From: Sphaerisporangium rufum
GTDB taxonomy: Bacteria; Actinomycetota; Actinomycetes; Streptosporangiales; Streptosporangiaceae
Direction: 5' to 3'
Assembly (NCBI RefSeq): GCF_016863395.1
Contig: NZ_BOOU01000055.1
Span: forward strand, 46,843 to 110,842
Length of the DNA: 64,000 nucleotides
The translations under genes were made by a program, and so were the position numbers. The notes beneath the pieces were generated by a model. That model had not been told where the DNA came from, did no database searches, and was given only the letters and a program-made list of their open reading frames with translations. The first letter of the stretch is position 1. Every line of letters begins with the position of its first letter. Below are positions 45,524 through 53,907 of this stretch, one piece after another.

Positions 45524-47527
45524 ATGGCCTCGACGGACGAGATAACCTCCCGGGCGCTGTTCGCGCTGCTTCGCGCTCTGGCCGAGTCCGGCTCGCTCAC
45601 GCCGCAGGAGGCGTGGCAGCACGTCCATAACGTAGAGCCGCGGTTCGTGGCGGCTTGGTCCGGACCCACAGCACGCCGGCATGCCGCCGAGCAAGCGCTG
45701 CGCTACAAGGCCGGCATCCTGGTCAAGTGCGGCTGGATCCATCTAGGCGCGGCCTCGTGGTCGATCACCCACGCGGGGCACGCGGCCCTCCGCCGCTATC
45801 CGGACCCTGAGCTCTTCGCCGTCGGATTGGATGTCGAGTACCGCCACTGGGAAGAGAACCAGGCCCGCTTCACCGCCGCCGAGCGGCTGGCGGGAGCGAT
45901 CCCCGCCGGGAGCTGGGCCGCAGTCGACGACGTCGCGGCGATCGCGAACGTCAACGCCGAGAAACTGGCCGCGCTGCTCCAGGCCGAGCGTCCGGAGGGC
46001 TGGCGCAGAGTTCTTAACAGAGATGGCCACCTCCCGCCGGGCGACCCGGCCGCCTACAGAGGCTGGCTGGAGACGCTTCAGGCGGAGGGCCTGGAGAACA
46101 TCAACGGGCAGATGGAGGCCGGCCGCCGGCTCACGGTCACCGAGTTACGCCAGCTCGACGACGGTCCCGCAGTCCGCCGGCGGGCCTGGCTGATCAGGGC
46201 CGAGGTGGATGGCCGGAACCTCGTGAACCTGTGGTCGAGCAACGGCATCTGCTCTCTGCCGGCGAACAAGCTCCGTCCGCTGCCGGGCGGCGTGACCCGG
46301 GCCGAGATCCAGAACGAAGTGCAGGACACCTATGGCTCGCTCTCCTACAGTGAGCAGAACCGGCATGTCGCCGAGTTCTACGCCTTCCTGTCCCGGATGG
46401 ACGAGGGCGATCTGGTTCTGACCAACGACGATGCCGAGTACCGCATCGGCCGGATCACCGGCCCGCCGCGCTTCTCCGCTTCTACCGGCGGACTGGCCAA
46501 TCTTCAACGCCCCGCCGAGTGGATTCCCCTGGAAAAGCCGCTGACTTGGGACGACCTTCCGACCGAGTTGATCGCGCTGGCCTCCGCACCCTACGACGTG
46601 GTGGAGTTGACCGACCGGCTCGGCGACCTGATGGCGCTGATCGGGGAGATTCCGGAGCGGCGGCGGTTCAAGCTGCCGAACGTGGACGATGATCTGGCGC
46701 AGAATCTCCTCTACCCGGCGGAATGGCTGCAGGAGTGCGTCACGTTACTGCGCGAACGACCGCAGTTGATCCTGGACGGACCGCCCGGTACGGGAAAGAC
46801 GTACCTGGCGCAGCGACTCGCGGAACATCTCACCGGTGGCCGTAAGCAGAATGTCGCCCTCATCCAGCTTCACCCCAACTACGCCTACGAAGACTTCTTT
46901 GAAGGCTACCGGCCGGGTGATGACGGCAGCGGTGGCATGATCCTCACCAAGCGTGACGGCCCGCTCCGCATCATGGCGTCCGCCGCGCACCGTCATCCGG
47001 ATCAGGTGTACGTGCTTATCATCGATGAGCTCAACCGGTGCAACCTTCCTTCGGTCTTCGGTGAGCTGTACTTCCTGCTCGAATACCGCCACGAGCACGC
47101 CTATCCGCAGTATTCCCCCGAGGAGGCGTTCGTCCTCCCGGCGAACCTGCACATCATCGGCACGATGAACTCCGCCGACCGGTCCACCGTGCCGATGGAC
47201 GCGGCGATGCGCCGCCGCTTCTCCTTCGTCGAGCTTCACCCGTCCCAGGAGCCCATCAAAGGGCTACTTCGCAGATGGCTACAACGGGAAGGGCTGGACA
47301 CCGAGGCGGCGGACCTGCTCGTCCGGCTCAACAACAAGATCGCCACGCCTGACTTCCGCATCGGACCGTCATACCTGATGCGTAAGAGCATTTATGCGGG
47401 GGCGGCCGGTCTGGAGTCGGCATGGCGGACCCAGATCATTCCGGCCTTGCGAGATCTTCATCTCGACGATGGCATCGACCCCACCGAGCATTACGGCCTT
47501 GAAGCCCTGCGCCGGGACGACCGATGA
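45524..47527 (+). CDS. mcrB: McrB-type AAA+ GTPase with N-terminal winged-helix and sensor regions
   Basis: 667 aa from ATG 45524 (GGAG 6 bases upstream); ATG 45473 has no site. The N-terminal 75 residues resemble the winged helix of Mrr-type proteins. Residues about 280-330 (FYAFLSRMDEGDLVLTNDD, YRIGRITGPPRF) suggest a small barrel for DNA or modified-base reading. The motor has GPPGTGKT at 419-426, LIIDELNR around Asp501-Glu502 and the McrB hallmark MNSADRS at 548-554. McrB hexamers use GTP to translocate and drive McrC. It starts 95 bases after the methyltransferase and overlaps mcrC by ATGA. Confidence 0.93.
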   Translation: MASTDEITSRALFALLRALAESGSLTPQEAWQHVHNVEPRFVAAWSGPTARRHAAEQALRYKAGILVKCGWIHLGAASWSITHAGHAALRRYPDPELFAVGLDVEYRHWEENQARFTAAERLAGAIPAGSWAAVDDVAAIANVNAEKLAALLQAERPEGWRRVLNRDGHLPPGDPAAYRGWLETLQAEGLENINGQMEAGRRLTVTELRQLDDGPAVRRRAWLIRAEVDGRNLVNLWSSNGICSLPANKLRPLPGGVTRAEIQNEVQDTYGSLSYSEQNRHVAEFYAFLSRMDEGDLVLTNDDAEYRIGRITGPPRFSASTGGLANLQRPAEWIPLEKPLTWDDLPTELIALASAPYDVVELTDRLGDLMALIGEIPERRRFKLPNVDDDLAQNLLYPAEWLQECVTLLRERPQLILDGPPGTGKTYLAQRLAEHLTGGRKQNVALIQLHPNYAYEDFFEGYRPGDDGSGGMILTKRDGPLRIMASAAHRHPDQVYVLIIDELNRCNLPSVFGELYFLLEYRHEHAYPQYSPEEAFVLPANLHIIGTMNSADRSTVPMDAAMRRRFSFVELHPSQEPIKGLLRRWLQREGLDTEAADLLVRLNNKIATPDFRIGPSYLMRKSIYAGAAGLESAWRTQIIPALRDLHLDDGIDPTEHYGLEALRRDDR

Positions 47528-48726
47528 CGTGCCTCCGTCTGACCGAAGGGACGGCGGGCGACGAGGCGACGTTCTCCCCCGAAACCGCCCGCCGATTAAG
47601 GGAGGACAAGATCGCCGATGTCACCTCCTTGGGCGGGCACCGATGGCGGGTGAAGCCACTGCTCAAAGTAGGAGCCATCCGTTTCCCGGATCTTGAACTG
47701 CACATCCGGCCGAAAATCAGTATCAGCCGACTCTGGTTCCTGCTGGGATTCGCCTACGACAAGGTTCAGCAAGGGTGGCAGGAGCGCGAGGTGACGGCCA
47801 CCGAGCATCCGGACCTGCTGGCCGCGATGGCGTACGCCTTCCTGCAAGGCGCAGCCAACGCGTTGAAGCACGGGCTGCCGCATGGTTACCGGCGCGAGTC
47901 ACGTGCCCTCCCCGTGGTGCGCGGCCGCATCCGTGAGGCCGACCAGCTTCGCCGCCACCACGGCCGGCTGTTTCCGGTCGAGGTGGACTACCAGGGATTC
48001 ACCAATGACGTGCCGGAGACGCAGGTACTTCGAGCGGCAACGGAACGGTTACTCGCCTTACCGGGAGTCGATCCGAAGGCCGAGGCACGGTTACGTGACC
48101 TGCTGGCGCGGTTGCGCCAGGCCTCGCCTTCCCGTCCGGGTGTCGTTCCCCGCTGGGTGCCCGGTCCGGCCAACCTCCGCTACCGGACCGTCCTCGGGCT
48201 GGCGGATGTCATCCTGCGAGGTGGCTCGCTGGAGTTCGGCACCCGCCCCGCCTCCGGCTCCCCGGTGGTGAACGGACTACTCGTTCAGATGGACAAAATT
48301 TTCGAGGACTTCCTCCATCGTGCTCTCGAACAGATCCTCATCTCACACGGTGGGACCTGGATCGGCAATGAAGCAGTCAAGATCACCACAAATAGCAGCC
48401 TCACGATAAAGCCCGATATCCGATGGGTCGCTAGACAAAAGACCCAGGCCGTCATCGATGCCAAATACAGCGATCACACGGACAAGGCACGTGATTACCG
48501 CTTCCAAGTGATCACTTATTGCGCCGCGCTGGAATGCCTCCAGGGCCACATCGTCTACGCGGGTGGCCCTCAGGGCAGTTCCATCGTCCACCACCGGCTA
48601 CGAGGGCGGCTGGCCATCGACCTGTACGAGCACCGACTGGATCTGGCCGCGCCGCTCTCCAGTCTCCGCGACCAGATCCAGACGATCGCCGAACTCATGC
48701 TCGCGAACACCACCACCGTGACATGA
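47524..48726 (+). CDS. mcrC: McrC-type PD-(D/E)XK restriction subunit
   Basis: 400 aa, start within ATGA overlap of the mcrB stop. An N-terminal beta-rich part (GHRWRVKPLLKVGAIRF, LELHIRPKISISRLWFLL) is the stalk that inserts into the McrB ring. The C-terminal nuclease core is TIKPDIRWV (Asp298) followed by QAVIDAKYSD (Asp312-x-Lys314), an intact PD-(D/E)XK site. With McrB it should cut DNA, classically DNA with modified cytosine. Bases about 48290-48520 are lower in GC than the rest. Last gene of the operon. Confidence 0.93.
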   Translation: MTCLRLTEGTAGDEATFSPETARRLREDKIADVTSLGGHRWRVKPLLKVGAIRFPDLELHIRPKISISRLWFLLGFAYDKVQQGWQEREVTATEHPDLLAAMAYAFLQGAANALKHGLPHGYRRESRALPVVRGRIREADQLRRHHGRLFPVEVDYQGFTNDVPETQVLRAATERLLALPGVDPKAEARLRDLLARLRQASPSRPGVVPRWVPGPANLRYRTVLGLADVILRGGSLEFGTRPASGSPVVNGLLVQMDKIFEDFLHRALEQILISHGGTWIGNEAVKITTNSSLTIKPDIRWVARQKTQAVIDAKYSDHTDKARDYRFQVITYCAALECLQGHIVYAGGPQGSSIVHHRLRGRLAIDLYEHRLDLAAPLSSLRDQIQTIAELMLANTTTVT

Positions 48727-48769
48727 GATTCGGTAATTCAGCTCCATGGAACTCGGGGCCCACCAGCCG

Positions 48770-49104
48770 GTGTTGGAGGTGGCCATCACGCTGGTCAGCG
48801 CCACGGCCCGGCGCCGCTTGTCCAGCAAGAAGTCCGGGAGGTACGATCCGGACCGCAGCCGGGGCACGGCCAGCTCGATGAACCCGGCGCCGGTGTCCCG
48901 CGGCCTGCTGCGATAGCCGCTGCGGGTGGTGACCCGCTGGTCGCTGACCTCGCCGTAGCTAGCCTCGCACAGCCGCTCGACCCCGGCGTCCATCATCCGC
49001 TGCGCGAACTCCCGGATCACCGTGCGCAGCAGGTCCGGGCTCGCAGTTGCCGCAGTGTCTTCGAAGCACTTCCTGGCAGCGGACACAACGTCATTGACGG
49101 CCAC
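48770..49104 (-). pseudogene. IS256-family transposase remnant
   Basis: About 110 residues of an IS256-type transposase N-terminus: IREFAQRMMDAGVERLCEA, YGEVSDQRVTTRSGYRSR, DTGAGFIELAVPRLRSGSY, then FLLDKRRRAVALTSVMAT. The catalytic DDE part is missing; similarity ends near 48775, 50 bases beyond the mcrC stop. GTG 49104 has AAGGGG upstream. A full transposase is ~400 aa, so this is a dead fragment marking the edge of the defence operon. Confidence 0.85.
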
Positions 49105-49392
49105 TTCGTCCCCTTCGTGTAGATGTGAGCGAATCGCAGGATTACGAAGTGGCCGTCTTCTGTCACATGGATCTCACCCCCTACAGCTCAGGGCTTGATC
49201 ACCCGCACACCATCTCCCTGGACGTGAACGTACGGGGGTGTATGCACCCTGACTCGCGCCATGGCGACCTCCCCAAATTCCGAACAATGTTCGCCCTTCT
49301 CTGCGATTGCGCCCAGCGGTCGTTCACCCTAACCTTGAGGCCAGCCCGGGCCAGCCCGGGCCAGCCCAGAGACACAGGAGGCGAGAAGGACC
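49105..49392. other. Short stretch without gene; 10-bp tandem repeat at its end
   Basis: No coding region can be supported. CCAGCCCGGG is repeated 2.7 times at 49341-49367, just upstream of the ribosome binding site of the RAMA-domain gene. A GTG-initiated frame from 49125 exists but has unnatural codon use. Confidence 0.5.
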
Positions 49393-49794
49393 TTGCGTAC
49401 GATCGAGATAGACGAGGAAGTTTACAGCTTCCTCCAGGCGCAGGCTAAGGCATGGATCGAAGAACCTAATGACGTGCTGCGGAGGTTACTTCTAACCGAG
49501 CCCACCCATAGAGACGAAGGCGCTCTGCTCCCCCTGATCAAAGCTGGCTTACTTCAACCAGCTGAACGGCTCATGTGGAAGCGTCCACGCCTAGGCCGCG
49601 TGCACTATGCGACGGTCTTGCCCGACGGACGGCTTCAACTCGCCAACGGAGAGGCTTTCACCAAGCCCTCGCCCGCATGCAAGGCCCTCTCCAAGCAAGA
49701 AACGGACGGCTGGTCGGCATGGCACCGGCTCCCCGATAACACCAGCCTCAAAGATCTACGAGCCGAGGCGCGACGACGCGGAGTAGCCATCTAA
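49393..49794 (+). CDS. SeqA-N-like and RAMA domain protein
   Basis: 133 aa, TTG start after GAAGGA. Residues 1-35 (RTIEIDEEVYSFLQAQAKAW, PNDVLRRLLL) match the SeqA N-terminal/CopG-like oligomerisation segment. Residues about 48-115 are a RAMA domain: LLPLIKAGLLQPAERLMWKR, a strand with ATVLPDGRLQLANGEAF, KPSPACKAL, and GWSAWHRL. RAMA domains are predicted to read modified DNA and often accompany restriction and methylation systems. A role in sensing the methyltransferase product or controlling the operon is an inference from location. Confidence 0.8.
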   Translation: MRTIEIDEEVYSFLQAQAKAWIEEPNDVLRRLLLTEPTHRDEGALLPLIKAGLLQPAERLMWKRPRLGRVHYATVLPDGRLQLANGEAFTKPSPACKALSKQETDGWSAWHRLPDNTSLKDLRAEARRRGVAI

Positions 49795-49861
49795 TCACCA
49801 GAGCCCGCGGTGTAGGCCAATGGCAACACCTGGCCTGCACCGCGTCGTAGTCAGCGATGCT

Positions 49862-50083
49862 TCATCCGAAAGTGAACTCGTCGGCACGGACGCCAGCCAG
49901 GAAGGCATCCCATTCGGTCCTACTGTAGATGATCATCGGGCCATCCGGATGCCGGCTGTGCCGCACCGCGATCCGTCCGCTCCCGTCCAGCAACGGACCC
50001 GCTTCGACACAGTTGGAGCCACCGTTCGGACTGAAACTGCTGATATGCCAGGCTGCGAGCGCGTCGTGTTCATGTGTTACCAC
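49862..50083 (-). CDS. DUF397 domain protein
   Basis: 73 aa; its 5' end overlaps the upstream regulator gene by 14 bases. Family block: WHISSFSPNGGSNCVEAGPL, DGSGRIAVRHS, DGPMIIYSRTEWDAFLAGV. It is a close paralog of the DUF397 at 1016-1267. Forms the usual pair with the DUF5753 regulator. Confidence 0.92.
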   Translation of the reverse strand: MVTHEHDALAAWHISSFSPNGGSNCVEAGPLLDGSGRIAVRHSRHPDGPMIIYSRTEWDAFLAGVRADEFTFG

Positions 50084-50957
50084 TGTTCATTGCCTCCTGT
50101 GAACCCAAGACCCGTTCGGCCGCCGCTCGGATCATGCCGATCGATTCGGCCGGACCCAGTGATAGCTGGCGAATACGCCGCAACTTCGATTTAAGCCGCT
50201 CAACTTCATCAGCTTCAACATAGATTCCGCCTGCGGGAGTGTCCATGAAAGCCACTTCTGGGTATGGTTCAGGCAGTTCGAAGATCATGAACGCGCCCTC
50301 CGGGGAGACGTGGGCACCAGCGGAGTACGGCAGTACCCTGACCTGGATGTTGGGGCGTTGGACGAGAAGCAGCAGATGATCGAGCTGCTCACTCAAGATC
50401 TGTGGACCGCCGGTGGCCCGATACAAGAGACTCTCGTCCAGTACACATTCGAGGCTCAAGGGTTCCGGCTTGTCGAGGACCTTCTGACGCTCCACACGGA
50501 ATCTCACTCCAGACGCCACCTGCTCCAGCATGAGATCCGCGTCCGCCCTGCGGATCACCGCTTCGATGTACCCACTGGTCTGCAGCAGTCCAGGGACCAC
50601 GAGTGCGTCGAAGGAACTGATGTGACGAGCACGCGATTCGAGCCAGGCGTAGTCCACGATCTTCCGTGACAGGCTGCCGGAGTAGCTGTCCCACCACCCG
50701 ATCTGCCAGACATCGGCGGCGAGCCGGAGAAGACCTTCACGACGCTGCTCGTCCGACACCCCATAGAGATTCAGCAATGCGGCCACGTCGGGAGTGCGTG
50801 CAGGGTATAGGCCGGTCTCCAGCCGACTGATGGTGCCGCCGTCGCGCTGGATGAACTTGCCGGCTTCGGTAAGCGTCAGCCCGGCCGCCTCACGCAGTTC
50901 TCGCAACTGGCGGCCAAGCCATTGGGCGCGCAAGGTCATCCCTCGCTTGCCGGCCAT
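50070..50957 (-). CDS. XRE-family regulator with DUF5753 domain
   Basis: 295 aa from ATG 50957 (GGGAG, 8-base spacing); GTG 50966 is an alternative. HTH: LGRQLRELREAAGLTLTEAG, RDGGTISRLETGLYPA. DUF5753 follows: WWDSYSGSLSRKIVDYAWLE, VVPGLLQTSGYIEAVIRRA, RPNIQVRVLPYSAGAH, YVEADEVERLKS. These regulators control development and secondary metabolism and pair with DUF397 proteins. This pair is intact, unlike that at 750-1267. Confidence 0.94.
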   Translation of the reverse strand: MAGKRGMTLRAQWLGRQLRELREAAGLTLTEAGKFIQRDGGTISRLETGLYPARTPDVAALLNLYGVSDEQRREGLLRLAADVWQIGWWDSYSGSLSRKIVDYAWLESRARHISSFDALVVPGLLQTSGYIEAVIRRADADLMLEQVASGVRFRVERQKVLDKPEPLSLECVLDESLLYRATGGPQILSEQLDHLLLLVQRPNIQVRVLPYSAGAHVSPEGAFMIFELPEPYPEVAFMDTPAGGIYVEADEVERLKSKLRRIRQLSLGPAESIGMIRAAAERVLGSQEAMNSGNT

Positions 50958-51156
50958 CGTGATCACTCCCTGCTCTTCGGTGACCTCGCGAGATTACCGA
51001 GTGGAGCGACAGCGCGACCCACTGTTGAAGAAGCTGGCGGAAAGCTCCTGCAGGATTGCGAATCTCATGTCATCCTACGTGACAGCTTGAACACTCTCCG
51101 CGCTCATGCTTCAACTTCTGAGGACGGGTGGGCCCGTGGAAACCGACCAAAGAGCG

Positions 51157-51450
51157 ATGAATTCGGCCACATCCGGTGACCCGCTTCGCATCACTCGGGA
51201 ACTCGATCACAGCTTCACCGGATGGCGAGTGTGGTTCGGCGTCGCGACACGGCGCTGGTGGGCACTCGCCCCGTGGTGGTGCCACGAACGATTCGCCCTG
51301 GTGGAGGCGGGGAGCAGTGCGGAGCTTGTCCTGCGGATGAATCGGATCGAACTGGGCTGCCCGTTCATCCTCGGCCTGTCCACCGCCGGCGCTGCGGAAG
51401 CGGTCGATCGGTTTGATCTAGGGTCATGCGGTGGCATCACCCGGCGCTGA
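51157..51450 (+). CDS. Hypothetical protein
   Basis: About 97 aa from ATG 51157 (AAAGAG upstream); GTG 51136 or ATG 51106 would lengthen it. Trp-rich middle (GWRVWFGVATRRWWALAPWW). No family recognised. It is transcribed towards a RsbW-like ATPase gene 49 bases away, so the two may form an operon. It may be a small regulator partner. Confidence 0.6.
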   Translation: MNSATSGDPLRITRELDHSFTGWRVWFGVATRRWWALAPWWCHERFALVEAGSSAELVLRMNRIELGCPFILGLSTAGAAEAVDRFDLGSCGGITRR

Positions 51451-51499
51451 CCATTTTGCACTGACATAGAACGTTATCTCACAGAAAGGAACTGTCCCG

Positions 51500-52018
51500 A
51501 TGATCGCGATGCGTCCTCGCGCGCTGGCTTTCGCTCTGGACGGTCTCACCGGGTTCTTCCGCTCCACCCCGCGCACCGGGAAGTCGGATGCGACTGACGA
51601 TCGGATGCGGCCGCTCACCGGCCCGGCAGCATTCGGCGGGATCCCGGTAGTCTCACGCCGGTTCGCTCCCTGCGCCTCACAGGTGCGGCCCGCCCGCGCG
51701 TTCGTCGCCGGCCTACTCGGTGCAGAACACCCCTGCAGGGACAATGCCATCCTCCTGACCAGCGAACTCGCGGCCAACGTGATGCGACACGCGATCGAGC
51801 AGGAGTTCCTGGTGTCCGTGGCCTTCCCGGGCACCAGCGTGCTGGTCGCCATCGAGGACGGTGGCTCGTCCAAGATCCCGCACCTGCGCAGGCCCGCCGA
51901 CGACGAGACCGAAGGCCGAGGGCTTCTGATCGTCGACGATCTGGCGTCGCGATGGGGCTTCGAGCGGCGACCGTCCAGCACCCTGGTCTGGTTCGAGCTC
52001 GCCCCATCCTCCTCCTGA
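51500..52018 (+). CDS. RsbW-like ATP-binding (anti-sigma kinase type) protein
   Basis: 172 aa. GHKL ATPase features: LLTSELAANVMRHA (N-box), SVLVAIEDGGSS (G1-like, with a GG in place of the usual DxGxG) and EGRGLLIVDDLASRWGF (G2). HATPase_c_2 proteins of this kind are many in actinomycetes and phosphorylate anti-anti-sigma factors; GAF-SpoIIE phosphatases such as the one at 57190 do the reverse step. Which sigma factor is involved is unknown. An AGAAAGGA site precedes the ATG. Confidence 0.88.
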   Translation: MIAMRPRALAFALDGLTGFFRSTPRTGKSDATDDRMRPLTGPAAFGGIPVVSRRFAPCASQVRPARAFVAGLLGAEHPCRDNAILLTSELAANVMRHAIEQEFLVSVAFPGTSVLVAIEDGGSSKIPHLRRPADDETEGRGLLIVDDLASRWGFERRPSSTLVWFELAPSSS

Positions 52019-52124
52019 TCTCGACTCAGATAGGAGCACCCGGGCGAGCAGCGAGCTGACCAGAGAGACGACCGACCCGCTCGGCGAACGAAGGGATGAT
52101 CGTCTGGCTGAAGGGCATGGCAGG

Positions 52125-52730
52125 TCAGAGCCAGCCCTGGCCCTGGGCGCGGCGGACCGCCTCGATGCGGTTGCGGGCGTGGGTCTTCTGGATGGCCGAG
52201 GACAGGTAGTTGCGCACGGTGCCCTCCGACAGGTGCAGGCGGCGGGCGATGTCGCCGACGGTGGCCCCGTCGGCCGCCACCCCGAGCACGTCGCGCTCGC
52301 GGGCCGACAGCGGGTTCGGGCCGGCGCTGAGCGCGGCGGCGGCCAGCGCCGGGTCGATCACCCGCTCGCCGGCCAGCACCCGGCGGATCGCGGCGGCCAG
52401 TTCCCGGGCCGGGCTGTCCTTGACCAGGAAGGCCGCGGCGCCGGCCTCCATGGCCCGCCGCAGGTAGCCCGGCTTGCCGAAGGTGGTGAGGATCAGCACC
52501 TGGCAGCCGGGCACCGAGCCGGTGATCTCGGCGGCGGCCGCGATGCCGTCCATCTCCGGCATCTCGATGTCCAGCAGCGCCACGTCCGGCAGGGCGGCGC
52601 GGGCCGCCCGGACCGCCTCGGTGCCGGTTGCGGCCTCGCCGACCACCTCGATGTCCGGTTCCAGGCCGAGCAGCGAGGCGAGCGCCCCGCGGACCATCGC
52701 CTGGTCCTCGGCGAGCAGGACCCTGATCAC
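52125..52730 (-). CDS. NarL/LuxR-family response regulator
   Basis: 201 aa, GTG start in a 4-base overlap with the kinase gene, GGAGGAG upstream. Receiver domain with AEDQ at 8-10, phosphoacceptor Asp54 in ALLDIEMPEMDG, and Lys in FLVKDSP. LuxR-type HTH at 140-195: LSARERDVLGVAADGATVGD, HLSEGTVRNYLSSAIQK. Likely regulates its own operon through the palindrome at 55601. Confidence 0.95.
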   Translation of the reverse strand: MIRVLLAEDQAMVRGALASLLGLEPDIEVVGEAATGTEAVRAARAALPDVALLDIEMPEMDGIAAAAEITGSVPGCQVLILTTFGKPGYLRRAMEAGAAAFLVKDSPARELAAAIRRVLAGERVIDPALAAAALSAGPNPLSARERDVLGVAADGATVGDIARRLHLSEGTVRNYLSSAIQKTHARNRIEAVRRAQGQGWL

Positions 52731-53905
52731 GTGCTCCTCCTGGTGGTCTCGGCCGGCACCACCACCGGAACCGGCACCGGGATCGGCACCCGCAGCCGCA
52801 GCCGGAAGCCGCCGGACGGCCCGGGCCGGGCCTCCATCGACCCGCCGGCGTCGTCCACCCGCTCGGCCAGGCCGCACAGCCCGCTGCCCGGCTCCACCGG
52901 CCCGGCGGCGTGCCCGTCGTCCTCGATGTCCAGGGTCGCCGCTTCCTCGGTACAGGTGATCGTGATGTCGCAGCGACCGGCCCCGGCGTGCCGGACGACG
53001 TTGGTGACCCCCTCGCGCACCGCCCAGGCGAACAGCCCGTCCAGTTCGGCGGGCAGCGGCGTGCCGGTGGTGCGGACGGCGGCGGTCACCCCGGCCGCGC
53101 ACAGCGCGGTGCGGGCGCCGTCCAGCTCCTCGGCCAGGCCGCGCTGCCGGTAACCGGTGACGGCCTCGCGCACCTCCCCCAGCGCCTGCCGGGCGACCGC
53201 CTCCACGTCGCGGATCTCCCGCACGGCGCGCGGCGGGTCCTGCTCGGCGAGCCGGCCGGCCAGCTCGCTCTTCAGCACGATCAGCGACAGGCTGTGCCCG
53301 AGCAGGTCGTGCAGGTCGCGGGAGATGCGCAGCCGCTCCTCCCCGGCCGCCAGCCGGGCCACCTCGCCCTGGGCCTGCTGGAGGCGGTGCACCAGGACCC
53401 GGGTGTTGCGCACGCTCATGAACAGCACGCCCACGGTCACCACCTGCAGCACCAGGATCAACAGGGTGTCGGAGTCGGCGCCGTCGGACAGGCCGTCGGC
53501 GAGCACCACCCCGGCCATGCCGGCGACGCCGGGCAGCGCCGCCCGGGTGGGCAGCGCCATGCCGATGACGACGGTGGCGTAGATGGGCAGCGCCAGCCAC
53601 CCTCCGCCGAAGATGAGCGGGAAGACCAGCGCCATCAGCACCAGCAGCCCGAGCAGCGGGTGGGTCCACCGGCCCGGCTCCCCGAAGTCGCGGGGGCTCA
53701 GCGCGGTGCCCACGTAGGCGGCCACGAACGCGACCAGCGCGACGGCCGCCCAGCAGGCCTTCACCCCGCTGATGGCCCCGGACACCAGGTCGCCGGCCGG
53801 GTAGACCAGGTAGACCAGGCCGACGGAGAGCCCGAGCAGGCGCCGCCACCGGGTGCGGCGGGGGTCGCTGCCGGTGAAGTTGAGTATCTCCGCCAGCCTG
53901 CTCAC
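52727..53905 (-). CDS. Sensor histidine kinase, DesK/NarX type
   Basis: 392 aa. Five or six membrane helices (residues 25-165) with very short loops, as in membrane-state sensors. HisKA_3 with His199 in RISRDLHDLLGHSLSLIVLK. GHKL ATPase: REGVTNVVRHAGAG, DIEDDGHA, GLCGLAERVDDAGG. Pairs with the response regulator directly downstream. In such ABC-linked systems the sensor often reacts to membrane or cell-wall stress. Confidence 0.94.
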   Translation of the reverse strand: MSRLAEILNFTGSDPRRTRWRRLLGLSVGLVYLVYPAGDLVSGAISGVKACWAAVALVAFVAAYVGTALSPRDFGEPGRWTHPLLGLLVLMALVFPLIFGGGWLALPIYATVVIGMALPTRAALPGVAGMAGVVLADGLSDGADSDTLLILVLQVVTVGVLFMSVRNTRVLVHRLQQAQGEVARLAAGEERLRISRDLHDLLGHSLSLIVLKSELAGRLAEQDPPRAVREIRDVEAVARQALGEVREAVTGYRQRGLAEELDGARTALCAAGVTAAVRTTGTPLPAELDGLFAWAVREGVTNVVRHAGAGRCDITITCTEEAATLDIEDDGHAAGPVEPGSGLCGLAERVDDAGGSMEARPGPSGGFRLRLRVPIPVPVPVVVPAETTRRST

Positions 53906-53907
53906 GG

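Noticed and set aside
33365..48726. Calling the operon a complete class 1 DISARM or BREX
   Set aside because: No DrmC phospholipase D, PglZ or BrxC-like gene is present, and McrBC is not part of these systems.
49125..49448. 107-codon frame between the IS remnant and the RAMA gene
   Set aside because: Poor codon bias, runs through the tandem repeat and the start of the RAMA gene, and no recognisable family.
52125..53849. Long minus-strand frame seeming to fuse kinase region and response regulator
   Set aside because: The first two thirds is out of frame with the kinase; the genuine kinase overlaps the regulator by only 4 bases, so there is no fusion.
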